Source: Comamonadaceae bacterium CD01 (GTDB lineage: Bacteria; Pseudomonadota; Gammaproteobacteria; Burkholderiales; Burkholderiaceae_C). From it: a stretch of 42,160 nucleotides of DNA. Positions 24,672 through 37,689 of the stretch are shown in pieces. The stretch spans positions 1 to 42,160 of the forward strand of contig PGEI01000018.1 in assembly GCA_002894305.1 (NCBI GenBank), written 5' to 3'. How positions within the stretch are numbered: position 1 is the first letter of the stretch; each line of letters opens with the position of its first letter. The notes beneath the pieces are model-generated. The model saw nothing but the letters and a program-made list of their open reading frames with translations, was not told the origin of the DNA and ran no database searches. Position numbers and translations under genes: made by a program.

Positions 24672-25370
24672 TCATACCCCCAGATAGCGCTGGATGATCT
24701 CGGGGTGTTTCTTCAGATCCGCGGCCGAGCTTTCGTGCGCCATGTGGCCGTTGTTGAGGATGTAGACGCGCTGGGCCAGAGCCAGCGTTGCCGCCAGGTT
24801 CTGCTCGATCAGCACGATGGTCTGCCCCGCCTGCGACAGCTCGCGGCAGATGCGCACCAGATCCTTGACGATGACCGGCGCCAGCCCTTCGAAGGGCTCG
24901 TCGAGCAGGATGATCTTGGGGTCGCGCACCAGCGCGCGGGCAATGGCCAGCATCTGCTGCTCGCCGCCGGACAGGTCGGTTCCGCGGCTGCGGCAGCGGT
25001 CGCGCAGGCGCGGAAACATCTCGTAGATGCGCGCCAGCGGCCATTTGTTCTCGGCCGTCAGGCCCGCCAGGATGATGTTCTCCTCCACGGTCAGGCTGCC
25101 GAACACGCGGCGCTCCTCGTGCACCAGTTGCATGCCGACGCGGGCAATCGCATGCGCCTTCTTGCCGGCCAGCTCCATGCCGTCGAGCTTGACGCTGCCG
25201 CTGCGCGGCTTGACGACGCCCATCAGGCTCTTGAAGGTGGTGGACTTGCCCGCGCCGTTGCGCCCCAGCAGCGCCACCACCTCGTGCTTTTCCACGTGCA
25301 TGCCCACGTCGAACAGAATGTGGCTGTCACCGTAATAGCTGTTCAGCCCTTGTACTTCCAGCAGACTCAT
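24672..25370 (-). CDS. livF: Branched-chain amino acid ABC transporter ATPase LivF
   Basis: One of two ATPases of a HAAT-family importer. The 232 residues contain Walker A GRNGAGKST, signature LSGGEQQMLAIAR, Walker B IILLDEPFEGLAP and the LivF-type VLIEQNLAATLALAQRVYIL. LivF differs from LivG by this EQN segment and shorter length, and both are present here. The start (ATG 25370) overlaps the livM-livG stop by 4 bases, so it is coupled to the fused gene. Actual substrates of such clusters range from leucine to amides and aromatic acids and cannot be assigned from the ATPase. Confidence 0.93.
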   Translation of the reverse strand: MSLLEVQGLNSYYGDSHILFDVGMHVEKHEVVALLGRNGAGKSTTFKSLMGVVKPRSGSVKLDGMELAGKKAHAIARVGMQLVHEERRVFGSLTVEENIILAGLTAENKWPLARIYEMFPRLRDRCRSRGTDLSGGEQQMLAIARALVRDPKIILLDEPFEGLAPVIVKDLVRICRELSQAGQTIVLIEQNLAATLALAQRVYILNNGHMAHESSAADLKKHPEIIQRYLGV

Positions 25371-27196
25371 ACGATCTCCTCGCCGTACACGCCACCCAGG
25401 TAGGCCTCCTGGACCATGGGATTGGCTTTGATTTCATCGGGCGTGCCCTCGACCAGCAGACGGCCTTCCTGCAGGACGGTGACTTTCTCCACCAACTCGA
25501 ACAGCGCATCCATGTCATGGTCGATGACGACCAACGTGCGGCCATGGGCAATGGATTTGAGCAGCGCCACGGTCTCCACGCGCTCCTGCGGGCTCATGCC
25601 AGCCAGCGGTTCATCGAGCAGCAGCAGGCTGGGCGAGGTAGCCAGCGCCAGGCCGATCTCCAGACGACGCTTTTCGCCGTAGGCCAGTTCGGAGACCGGG
25701 GAGTCCAGGCGCTGGGTCAGATTCACCAGTTGTGCCGTCTGCTCCACCAGCCGCCCCAGCTTGGGCACCTTGTGCAGGCTTCTGAACAGGTCGGCCTTGA
25801 ACTTGCCGCGCAGTTCGCCGAGCGCCGCAATCATCAGGTTCTGGCGCACCGTGAGCTTCTCGAACAGCTGGTTGATCTGGTAGCTCTTGGTCAGCCCCAT
25901 CTGGCAGGCGTCGATCACGCTCATGCCGGTAATGTCCTTGCCGTCGAACACGATGCGCCCCGCCGTGGGCTCGACCTCGCAGGTCAGCATCTTGAAGAAG
26001 GTGCTCTTGCCCGCGCCATTGGGACCGATGATGCCGCGGATCTCGCCGTGATTGACGGTGAAGTCGATGTCGCTGTTGGCGAACAGGCCGCCATAGCGCT
26101 TGGTCAGGCCGGTGGCCTGCAGAATCGGGCCGCTCTTGCTGACCGTCGCCTTGGAGGCGACCACTGCGGGGCGTGCCGTCACAGCAGGCACCGGAGCGCT
26201 GGCCACTGGCGCCGGCTGCGATTTGCGCTTGAACGCCATGTGGTACAGATCGGCAATCGCGCCGGCCAGGCCGCGGCGCAGGAACACCACGAGCAGCACG
26301 AACACGATGCCCAGCACCAGCCTCCAGGACGCGCCCAGGTTCAGCACGGTCTGGAAGAAGTCGCTCAGGTACAGCCACACCAGCGCGCCCAGCAGCGGGC
26401 CGAACAAGGTGCCCGCGCCGCCAATGGCCGTCTGCATGACGATCTCGCCCGAAGTGTGGAACATGAAGGCGTCCGGCGGCATGAAGCCCTGCATCAGGCC
26501 CAGCAGCCCGCCGCCAAAACCGGCATACATGGCAGCGATGATGAACACCACCAGCTTGTAGCTGTGAATGTTGTGGCCCAGTGCCTCGGCGCGCATCGGG
26601 TTCTCGCGGATGGCGCGCAAGACCAGGCCGAACGGCGAACGCACGATGCGCAGCGCAATCACGATGGCGACGAAATACCAGAACGCGAAGAACACGTACA
26701 TCGCCATGTTGCTGGTGAACTCAATGTTGAAGAAACCCAGATCCAGGTTGGGCTGCGGAACACCGGGCAGGCCATTTTCACCCCCGGTGAACTCCGACAG
26801 CGGGTTGAACTCCACGAAGAAGAACACCTCTGCGATCGCCACCGTGATCATCGCGAAGTAGATGCCGGTACGCCGCAGTGCAATCAGGCCAATCACATAG
26901 CCGATGGCGCCAGCGAACACGGTGCCCAGCAAGATGGCGGCAATCGTGTTGGTGAACGAGGTCTGCGTGAGCAGATAGGCTGCAAACATGCCTCCCGAGC
27001 CAAAGAACGCCGACTGGCCGAACGACAGCAGGCCGGTATAGCCAAACAGCAGGTCAAAGCCGATGCCGACCAGGCCCCAGATCAGGATGCGGTTGATCGT
27101 CGCCGGAGAAAAACCCAGGTGCGGCAACACGAAGGGGGCGAGTACCAGCGCAATCAGCGTCAGGGTCTCGACGAGGAACGGGCGTTGTCTTGTCAT
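25367..27196 (-). CDS. livM-livG: Fused LivM permease and LivG ATPase
   Basis: A single 609-residue frame joins two subunits usually encoded separately. Residues 1-310 are a LivM permease with about eight helices (GFDLLFGYTGLLSFGQSAFF; EFTGGENGLPGVP). A basic and Ala/Val/Pro-rich linker follows (about 310-350). Residues 355-609 are LivG: Walker A GPNGAGKSTFFKM near 390, signature-like ELAYGEKRRLEIG and Walker B LLLLDEPLAGMSP. No stop or start interrupts the junction. Because one ABC importer needs LivH, LivM, LivG and LivF, the fusion would hold one ATPase next to one permease in the assembled complex. Start ATG 27196, 15 bases after livH. Confidence 0.93.
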   Translation of the reverse strand: MTRQRPFLVETLTLIALVLAPFVLPHLGFSPATINRILIWGLVGIGFDLLFGYTGLLSFGQSAFFGSGGMFAAYLLTQTSFTNTIAAILLGTVFAGAIGYVIGLIALRRTGIYFAMITVAIAEVFFFVEFNPLSEFTGGENGLPGVPQPNLDLGFFNIEFTSNMAMYVFFAFWYFVAIVIALRIVRSPFGLVLRAIRENPMRAEALGHNIHSYKLVVFIIAAMYAGFGGGLLGLMQGFMPPDAFMFHTSGEIVMQTAIGGAGTLFGPLLGALVWLYLSDFFQTVLNLGASWRLVLGIVFVLLVVFLRRGLAGAIADLYHMAFKRKSQPAPVASAPVPAVTARPAVVASKATVSKSGPILQATGLTKRYGGLFANSDIDFTVNHGEIRGIIGPNGAGKSTFFKMLTCEVEPTAGRIVFDGKDITGMSVIDACQMGLTKSYQINQLFEKLTVRQNLMIAALGELRGKFKADLFRSLHKVPKLGRLVEQTAQLVNLTQRLDSPVSELAYGEKRRLEIGLALATSPSLLLLDEPLAGMSPQERVETVALLKSIAHGRTLVVIDHDMDALFELVEKVTVLQEGRLLVEGTPDEIKANPMVQEAYLGGVYGEEIV

Positions 27197-27211
27197 TGTT
27201 GCTCCCTGCTA

Positions 27212-28087
27212 TCAATTGCGGCCAACGCTGCCCATCAGTCCGCGCGGGCGCAACACCAGTACCAGCGTCATCGCAACGAACAGCATCACGTAGGAATACG
27301 CCGGATTGACCATCGAGGTCAGGCTGATGATTTCGCCGGCAATCAGGCCGCCCAGGATGGCGCCCGGGAACGAGCCAACGCCACCGATCACGACCACCAC
27401 GAAGGTCTGAACCAGAATGGCGTCGCCCACGTCGGGGGCAACCGACACCACGGGTGCATTCACGATTCCGGCAAACCCGGCCGCCATCGCGCCGATGCCG
27501 AAGACCAGCATGAAGATGCGGTAGACGTTGATTCCCAGCGAGTCGACCATCACCGCGTCTTCGATGCCGGCGCGCACGATCATGCCGATGCGCGTGCGGT
27601 ACAGCACCCAGTACAGCACGAACAGAGCCACGGCGATGATGGCCAGCAGACCGATGCGGTAGGTGGGATAGACCATGAAGCCCAGGTCGGTAATCCCCAT
27701 CAGCGGCGCCGGCGGCGGCACGGTCTTGGACAGCGAACCAAAGAAGAAACGCACCAGTTCGACGAACACGATGCCCAGGCCGAAGGTGACGAGCAATTGG
27801 TCTTCGTCCGGCCGCGAATAGAAATGCCGGATGATGAGCTGCTCGGTCAATATACCGACCAGCATGACGAACAACGCCCCGGCAATCACCGCGACGATGA
27901 AAGAGTTGGTATAGGTGAACGCCATCCAGCCAGCGTAGCCACCCAGCATGAACATGGCGCCATGCGCCAGGTTGAGCACGCCCAGCGTGCCATAAATGAT
28001 CGTCAGGCCAGACGAAATCAGCGCCAGAAGCGCTCCCAACACCAGCCCGTTGAACAATTGCGATATGAAATTGGCCCAGTTAATCAC
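27212..28087 (-). CDS. livH: Branched-chain amino acid ABC transporter permease LivH
   Basis: The second permease subunit, 291 residues with about eight hydrophobic segments. FISQLFNGLVLGALLALISS at the start, TIIYGTLGVLNLAHGAMFML and VVVIGGVGSFPGAILGG are family signatures; the last resembles the cytoplasmic loop that contacts the ATPase. ATG 28087 is the natural start. It is separated from livK by 145 bases that hold an intercistronic hairpin, so permease levels are likely lower than binding protein levels. The livH-livMG-livF run then follows on the minus strand. Confidence 0.93.
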   Translation of the reverse strand: MINWANFISQLFNGLVLGALLALISSGLTIIYGTLGVLNLAHGAMFMLGGYAGWMAFTYTNSFIVAVIAGALFVMLVGILTEQLIIRHFYSRPDEDQLLVTFGLGIVFVELVRFFFGSLSKTVPPPAPLMGITDLGFMVYPTYRIGLLAIIAVALFVLYWVLYRTRIGMIVRAGIEDAVMVDSLGINVYRIFMLVFGIGAMAAGFAGIVNAPVVSVAPDVGDAILVQTFVVVVIGGVGSFPGAILGGLIAGEIISLTSMVNPAYSYVMLFVAMTLVLVLRPRGLMGSVGRN

Positions 28088-28193
28088 GCTGACCTGCCTT
28101 CATCGTTGATCGATGGAAATTTTTTCCGGCGCAAAACCACCTCCCGGCCTTGCGACCAGGGATGGAATTACACAGAAAATACAAGGAAGGAAT

Positions 28194-28221
28194 CCCGGGC
28201 GGGTTATTTACCCCACCCGGG
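28194..28221 (-). promoter_or_regulatory. Intercistronic hairpin between livK and livH
   Basis: CCCGGGCGGG can pair with CCCACCCGGG-type sequence (one mismatch) around a short A/T-rich loop. It starts about 11 bases after the livK stop. No T-run follows. Such hairpins commonly protect an upstream binding-protein message and limit permease expression; that role is inferred. Confidence 0.5.
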
Positions 28222-28232
28222 TTGCGCATCAC

Positions 28233-29582
28233 TCAGGTGTAATCACCCAGCTTGCAGCCAAAGGCGTCAGGCGCCTGGATGACCTTGTCGCCCGGGACGA
28301 TCTCGACGACTTCCCAGAAATCCTCGGGATTCTTCATGTCCTTCTTGGCCTTGCCGCGGACGATGATGACTGGCCGGACATATTGATGATCCTGGGGGCG
28401 GTAATGGAAATCGCCCAGTAAATGGGGAATGGCATCGCCCTTTTCCCACTGCTTGATCACGTCGGGCGGATAGAAACTATTGGCCTCGGTCACCATGCGT
28501 GCCCAGTGCGCAAAGCTCATATAGCCATTCTCTGCACCCCATTCGGGACGATAGCCATATTTTTTCTGGAATGTTTCGACAAACATTTTGGCCAACGGGT
28601 ACTGGTCTTCCAGTGTCCACCAGAAGTCGGTTGCAGAAAAAACGCCTTCACTGATGTCCACACCCGCCTCACGCGCAAAGAACGGAATCTGATAGGGCAG
28701 CACGAGCGTCATTTTTGGCAGTAAGCCAAACTGTTTGGCCTGTTGGCTCGACAGCGCAGCGTCACGCCCCCAGTTGACGTTAACCAAGAACTCGGCGCCC
28801 GAGTTGGCAATATTGGTCAAATACTGGCTGAAATCCTGCGTACCAAACGGAGAAACCTGGTTGGTCACCATGGTCCAGCCGCCCTGCTCGACCAGGAATT
28901 TGCGCATGGATTCAGTGGTCGTATGGCCGTAGGTGTAATCCGGCGTCATGAATGCGGCCTTGCGATTCTTGCCAAATTGCTTGACCAAAACCGGACCCAG
29001 CGCATTGGCCGTCATTTCGGCATAAACGCCCTGACGGAATCCATAACGCACACAATCCTTGCCCGTGGTGTCATTTGACCCTGAAATACCAGCCATATAG
29101 AGGATTTTTTCGCGTTGCGCGAATTTATTCATTGCCACAGCCACGGCCGACGAAGTCGAGCCGATCATCGCAATGACTTTGTGCTGGTTGATGAATGTCT
29201 GCTCAACCTGCAATGCCTGGTTCGGTTTGGCTGCCGAGTCGGCCGACAAGAAACCGACCTTCTTACCCAGAACACCATTATTGATTTTAGGAGCCAGCTT
29301 CTTCATCAATTCATGGTTGGTATTGATGTGCTCGATGGCCAGCTCCATGCCCTTGCGCTCGTCCTCGCCCTGAACGGCATAACTGCCCGTCAATGGCACG
29401 GCAGCACCGATATAGACCGTATCGCCCTGCGATCCCGCGGGCCAGGTTCCCATGGCGGGTTTGTCCTGTGCAAATGCAATGCGCATGCCGCCAAAGCTGA
29501 CGAATGCGGCACCAGCGCCCATTTGCAATGCATCGCGGCGCGAGATCAGCGTCGCCTCCTTGGTGGATTTAGCGTGTGACAT
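28233..29582 (-). CDS. livK: ABC transporter periplasmic binding protein (LivK-type) with Tat-like signal
   Basis: The periplasmic ligand-binding protein of the Liv-type importer, 449 residues. The leader contains SRRDALQMGAGAAFVSFGG, with twin arginines as in Tat signals. The mature part has TVYIGAAVPLTGSYAVQGED and MIGSTSSAVAVAMNKFAQ, features of periplasmic binding fold type I. Length is greater than classic LivK (~370), and the ligand is not evident. Start ATG 29582 has GGAG 7 bases upstream. The gene is visibly more AT-rich than its neighbours and uses A/T-ending codons more often (for example AAA and AAT). Confidence 0.88.
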   Translation of the reverse strand: MSHAKSTKEATLISRRDALQMGAGAAFVSFGGMRIAFAQDKPAMGTWPAGSQGDTVYIGAAVPLTGSYAVQGEDERKGMELAIEHINTNHELMKKLAPKINNGVLGKKVGFLSADSAAKPNQALQVEQTFINQHKVIAMIGSTSSAVAVAMNKFAQREKILYMAGISGSNDTTGKDCVRYGFRQGVYAEMTANALGPVLVKQFGKNRKAAFMTPDYTYGHTTTESMRKFLVEQGGWTMVTNQVSPFGTQDFSQYLTNIANSGAEFLVNVNWGRDAALSSQQAKQFGLLPKMTLVLPYQIPFFAREAGVDISEGVFSATDFWWTLEDQYPLAKMFVETFQKKYGYRPEWGAENGYMSFAHWARMVTEANSFYPPDVIKQWEKGDAIPHLLGDFHYRPQDHQYVRPVIIVRGKAKKDMKNPEDFWEVVEIVPGDKVIQAPDAFGCKLGDYT

Positions 29583-30004
29583 GTGTCTCCTTATATGGTC
29601 TTTGATCCCGGACAAACCGGGCGGCACCCGTGGGTTGCAAACTCATCTTGATGACGCGAGGTTGGCTGCCGGCCACAGGGCCAAACCGACACCCCAGACA
29701 TCGAACACGTCGCCTCAACGGCGTGCAAGCATTTGCAAGCCGTAATTCAATTTATTCCTGCTGGCCCCGCAATCCAAGCGGATAAATCCCTGATAGAAAA
29801 TACCCGCGAATGGCTTTTTTTGTCAGAGAAACGTAAGCAACCGAGAGGACGATGCTTCCGAACGAACTGTCAGTTTTATGTAAGATTTATCGTCACTGAC
29901 ATTCAAAACGCAAAGCATGCCGTTGCAGCATCTGGATCATTCCATTCAATTGCATTGCGTCAAATACATGGGCATGACAAGGCATCTGCCCCTGCGCCCG
30001 GGCT
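29583..30004. other. 422-base gap upstream of livK, probable regulatory region
   Basis: This AT-rich stretch lies between livK and the nudix gene, both on the minus strand, and has no supported coding frame. It should hold the livK promoter. Two weak candidates on the minus strand are TTGAAT (29906-29901) 17 bases from TTACAT (29883-29878), and TTGGAT 17 bases from TAAATT, nearer livK. A direct repeat TGCAAGC occurs at 29724-29730 and 29734-29740, spaced exactly 10 bases. No terminator for the nudix operon was seen. Confidence 0.5.
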
Positions 30005-30415
30005 TCAGCCGCCGCCGCGCTCCTGCTCCAGCCACTCCAGCACCGGATAGGCCCCGGGCAGCACCGGGCTGACCTGCAGCGGAAAATGCTGCCAGGACAT
30101 GGCCTGGCCTTCACGCATCTCGAACTCGCCCTGCCACTGGCGCACCTTGCACCAGTGCAGGCGCACCAGCGCATGGGGATAGTCGTGCTCGGTCACCTTC
30201 CAGGCCTGCACCGGGCCGATGGTGATGCCCAGCTCCTCGATGAGCTCGCGGCGCAGCGCCTGCTCGACGCTCTCGCCCGCCTCCAGCTTGCCGCCGGGGA
30301 ACTCCCAATAGCCGGCATAGGGCTTGCCGGCGGGGCGGGTGGACAGCAGCAGCGCGCCGTCGCCGCGCAGCAGAATGCCGACGGCCACCTCGGTGTGTTT
30401 GCGCTCCTGCGTCAT
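30005..30415 (-). CDS. Nudix hydrolase, MutT-like
   Basis: A 136-residue Nudix protein. The Nudix box is complete: GGKLEAGESVEQALRRELIE followed by ELGI, matching GX5EX7REUXEEXGU. The start VAVGILLRGDGALLLSTRPAGKPYAGYWEF (seen as VGILLRGDG and GKPYAGYWEFPGG) resembles MutT 8-oxo-dGTP diphosphatases, which cleanse oxidised guanine nucleotides. MutT is therefore likely but another nucleotide substrate is possible. The ATG at 30415 overlaps the stop of the DUF815 gene by 4 bases. An upstream extension in the same frame is a shadow of that gene. Confidence 0.88.
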   Translation of the reverse strand: MTQERKHTEVAVGILLRGDGALLLSTRPAGKPYAGYWEFPGGKLEAGESVEQALRRELIEELGITIGPVQAWKVTEHDYPHALVRLHWCKVRQWQGEFEMREGQAMSWQHFPLQVSPVLPGAYPVLEWLEQERGGG

Positions 30416-31287
30416 GCGTGCTGCCTGCGCCCGGCCCAGTCGCGGGCGAACTGCCATGCCACGCGGCCGCTGCGCGAGCCGCGTTCGAGCGCCCAGATCA
30501 GCGACTCGGGCCGCGCCTGCTCGATCTCCTGGGCTTCCACGCCCATGCTGGAGAGCCACTGCGCGACGATGGCCAGGTACTCGTCCTGGCTGAAGGGGTA
30601 GAAGCTCACCCACAGGCCGAAGCGCTCGGAGAGCGAGATTTTTTCCTCGACCACCTCGCCCGGATGGATCTCGCCGTCCTCGCTGCGCGTCTGGGCCAGG
30701 TTGTCCTTCATGTATTCGGGCAGCAGGTGGCGGCGGTTGCTGGTGGCATAGACCAGCACGTTGGGCGTGCTGGCGGCCACCGAGCCGTCCAGGATGGATT
30801 TGAGCGCCTTGTAGTCGGCCTCGCCCTCCTCGAAGCTCAGGTCGTCGCAGAAGATGATGAATTTCTCTGGGCGCTCGGCCACCAGGTCGACGATGTCGGG
30901 CAGGTTGACCAGGTCGGTCTTGTCCACCTCGATCAGCCGCAGCCCCTCGGCCGCATAACGGTTCAGGCAGGCCTTGATCAGCGAGGATTTGCCCGTGCCG
31001 CGCGCGCCGGTCAGCAGCACGTTGTTGGCCGACCGCCCCTGCACGAACTGGCGCGTGTTGCGCTCGATCTTGTCCTTCTGCGCGTCGATCTCCTTCAGCT
31101 GGTCGAGCCGCATGGTCGACACGTGGCGCACCGGCTCCAGCGTGCCAAAGCCGTTGCTGCGCTGGCGATAGCGCCAGGCGATGGCGGCAGTCCAGTCAGG
31201 CGCGGCCAGCGGCTGGGGCAGAACCGCCTCGATGCGGGTGATGAGCTGCTCGGCGCGTGCGAGCAAGTGGATCAGTGCGTCATTCAT
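30412..31287 (-). CDS. DUF815 family AAA-type ATPase
   Basis: A 291-residue P-loop ATPase of the DUF815 family. Walker A is LLTGARGTGKSSLIKA, and a Walker B-like FIIFCDDLSFEEGE is followed by the sensor-type VLVYATSNRRHLLPEYM. The C-terminal half includes SERFGLWVSFYPFSQDEYL and a basic end (GRVAWQFARDWAGRRQHA). Family members are AAA-like and of unknown cell function. It is coupled to the nudix gene and lies 38 bases after argJ in the same direction. The ATG at 31287 was preferred to an upstream start that adds eight residues. Confidence 0.9.
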   Translation of the reverse strand: MNDALIHLLARAEQLITRIEAVLPQPLAAPDWTAAIAWRYRQRSNGFGTLEPVRHVSTMRLDQLKEIDAQKDKIERNTRQFVQGRSANNVLLTGARGTGKSSLIKACLNRYAAEGLRLIEVDKTDLVNLPDIVDLVAERPEKFIIFCDDLSFEEGEADYKALKSILDGSVAASTPNVLVYATSNRRHLLPEYMKDNLAQTRSEDGEIHPGEVVEEKISLSERFGLWVSFYPFSQDEYLAIVAQWLSSMGVEAQEIEQARPESLIWALERGSRSGRVAWQFARDWAGRRQHA

Positions 31288-31325
31288 GGGGGCAAACACC
31301 CGGCTGGTCAAGCGCCGTGCAGGTT

Positions 31326-32555
31326 TCAGGAACGGTAGTCGGCGTTGATGCTGACGTAGTCGTGGCTCAGGTCGCAGGTCCAGACCGTGTCGCTGGCCGT
31401 ACCGCGCCCCAGCAGCACGCGCACCGTGATTTCGCTTTGCTGCATCACGCGCTGGCCGTCCTCCTCGCGGTACTGCGGGTGGCGACCGCCCTCTGTGACG
31501 ACGTGAACGTCATCCAGATACAGGTCGATCTTCGTCTGATCCAGGTCGCCGATGCCGGCATAACCCACCGCCGCCAGGATGCGGCCCAGGTTGGGATCGC
31601 TGGCATAGAAAGCGGTCTTGACCAGCGGCGAATGCGCAATCGCATAGGCCGCCTGACGGCATTCAGCCGCGTCCGCACCGCCCTCCACGCGCACCGTGAT
31701 GAACTTGGTCGCGCCCTCGCCGTCGCGCACGATGGCTTGCGCCAGCAAGCGCGCGACCTCCAGCAGCGCCGCGGCGAGCTGCTGGCCGTCGCCGCCGTCC
31801 AGCGACGTGACCGGCGCATTGCCCGCCTGGTGCGTAGCCACCAGGACGAAGGAGTCGTTGGTGCTGGTATCGCCGTCGATGGTCACGCGGTTGAACGAGC
31901 CTTCGGCCAGTTGCCGCACCAGCGGTTGCAGCAGCGCGGGGTCGATGGCCGCATCGGTAGCGACGAAACCCAGCATGGTCGCCATATTGGGGCGGATCAT
32001 TCCGGCGCCCTTGGCAATGCCGGTCACGGTGACGGTGCGTCCGCCCAGCCGAATCTGCCGGCTCACGGCCTTGGGCAGAGTGTCGGTTGTCATGATGCCC
32101 TCGGCCGCGCGCAGCCAGTGCGCCGGCTGGGCATCGGCCAGGGCGGCGGGCAGTCCGGCCGTGATGCGGTCGACCGGCAGCGGCTCCATGATCACGCCGG
32201 TGGAAAACGGCAGCACCTGCGCCGCGTCCACCCCCAGGTGCTGGGCCAGCGCCGCGCAGGTGGCGCGCGCGCCGGCCAGGCCTGGCGCACCCGTGCCCGC
32301 ATTGGCGTTGCCGGTGTTGATGACCATCGCACGAATGCCGCAGCCCGCCTGCAAATGCTCGCGACAGACCTGCACCGGCGCGGCGCAGTAGCGGTTTTGC
32401 GTGAACACGCCAGCCACGCTGGCGCCCTCGTCCAGCAAAAACACGGTCAAATCCTTGCGGCCTGCCTTGCGCACGCCTGCTTCGGTCACTCCGATGCGCA
32501 CGCCGGCAACCGGGTGCAGGTCGCTCGCCTGGGGAGCGGTCAGATTCACGGGCAT
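31326..32555 (-). CDS. argJ: Bifunctional glutamate N-acetyltransferase/amino-acid acetyltransferase ArgJ
   Basis: ArgJ transfers acetyl from N-acetylornithine to glutamate in the cyclic arginine pathway, and may also use acetyl-CoA. The 409 residues carry the self-cleavage site: [14 protein letters not shown], with the nucleophilic Thr at residue 193 generating alpha and beta chains. The [11 protein letters not shown] and [14 protein letters not shown] segments are also conserved. Whether it is mono- or bifunctional cannot be read from motifs alone. The ATG at 32555 gives MPVNLTAPQ. It lies 32 bases after secA and 38 before DUF815 in one run. Confidence 0.95.
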   Translation of the reverse strand: MPVNLTAPQASDLHPVAGVRIGVTEAGVRKAGRKDLTVFLLDEGASVAGVFTQNRYCAAPVQVCREHLQAGCGIRAMVINTGNANAGTGAPGLAGARATCAALAQHLGVDAAQVLPFSTGVIMEPLPVDRITAGLPAALADAQPAHWLRAAEGIMTTDTLPKAVSRQIRLGGRTVTVTGIAKGAGMIRPNMATMLGFVATDAAIDPALLQPLVRQLAEGSFNRVTIDGDTSTNDSFVLVATHQAGNAPVTSLDGGDGQQLAAALLEVARLLAQAIVRDGEGATKFITVRVEGGADAAECRQAAYAIAHSPLVKTAFYASDPNLGRILAAVGYAGIGDLDQTKIDLYLDDVHVVTEGGRHPQYREEDGQRVMQQSEITVRVLLGRGTASDTVWTCDLSHDYVSINADYRS

Positions 32556-32587
32556 GGAACTCTCCTCAGATCACCGGGCCTACGGCT

Positions 32588-35332
<2,745 letters not shown>

Positions 35333-35581
35333 GCAAGCACGACCGCACTGCACGCCACAGCGGGCAAAGCGGCCGAATCCCTGTGAGGTTGAAACGAATG
35401 AGATGGGGCCTGCGCCCGGATTTGCAAGGAATTCGCACGGGAGCAAGAAGACAACCGGCGCATTTTAACGTCGTGCAACACCCCGGCTTTCGAGCAGGCA
35501 TCAAGCCGCCCCCGCCAAAGCGCCCGCCAGACGCTGCACAATTGGCACGGACGCCGCCACCGCTTCCAGCCACCACGCCCC

Positions 35582-35881
35582 ATGACCCGCCGCCACCACG
35601 CCATCCCTTTGCAGCAAGCCAGCCAGGAGTCGCCCATGCTCGCGCAGCTGATGGCGCTCACCCGCGAGTCCAGCGAACGACTGCGATCGATCACCCCATT
35701 GATGCCGCCGATGCTGCGCGCCGCGGTACAGGCCGGCCCGATCGAGGGCGATTGCTGGTGCCTGCTGGTCAGCAGCAACGCGGCCGCCGCCAAGGTTCGG
35801 CAGCTGCTGCCCGCGTTCGAAGCCCACCTGCGCACCCATGGCCGGCAGGTGAACCGTATCCGCATCCGCATTCAGAAGTGA
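35582..35881 (+). CDS. DciA-like DUF721 protein
   Basis: A short 99-residue protein of the DUF721/DciA type. DciA loads or operates the replicative helicase DnaB in bacteria lacking DnaC. The segment LLVSSNAAAAKVRQLLPAFE, with a C-terminal basic strand (INRIRIRIQ-like VNRIRIRIQK), fits the family's KH-like core. It is shorter than many DciA proteins. The gene is upstream of secA in the opposite direction, its common betaproteobacterial place. ATG 35582 is used; ATG 35636 is possible. A long hairpin lies 84 bases past the stop. Confidence 0.7.
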   Translation: MTRRHHAIPLQQASQESPMLAQLMALTRESSERLRSITPLMPPMLRAAVQAGPIEGDCWCLLVSSNAAAAKVRQLLPAFEAHLRTHGRQVNRIRIRIQK

Positions 35882-35964
35882 GCCGCAGCAAGCCCTCATC
35901 TTTCAGGGATTGATGACCTCCGCCGAAAAGCGGGACGTACTTCGCCATGGATGCGCCGAATTGA

Positions 35965-36005
35965 ATGCAAAAAGCCCGGATGGTTCACCATCCGGGCTTT
36001 TGCAT
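35965..36005. terminator. Strong two-way hairpin terminator between dciA and tRNA-Ser
   Basis: ATGCAAAA(A)GCCCGGATGG pairs with CCATCCGGGCTTTTGCAT around a 3- to 5-nt loop, a stem of about 18 bp. A- and T-runs flank the GC core on both sides, so it can end transcripts from either strand. It begins immediately after the encoded CCA of tRNA-Ser. Confidence 0.85.
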
Positions 36006-36095
<90 letters not shown>

Positions 36096-36130
36096 TGTCG
36101 ATCGAAGCCCGCGATTCTAGCAGGTATTTT

Positions 36131-37621
<1,491 letters not shown>

Positions 37622-37689
37622 AAGTGTGCTGACCCTGGCGCTGGCGCTGGCGCACTGCGCACGGGCCTTGGCAGGACGGGAGGCAAGCA

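Noticed and set aside
25517-28282. 921-codon open frame opposite the liv genes
   Set aside because: It spans several separate conserved genes on the other strand and has the His/Gln/Arg-rich make-up of a high-GC shadow frame. Continuity across gene borders is an artefact of low stop-codon frequency.
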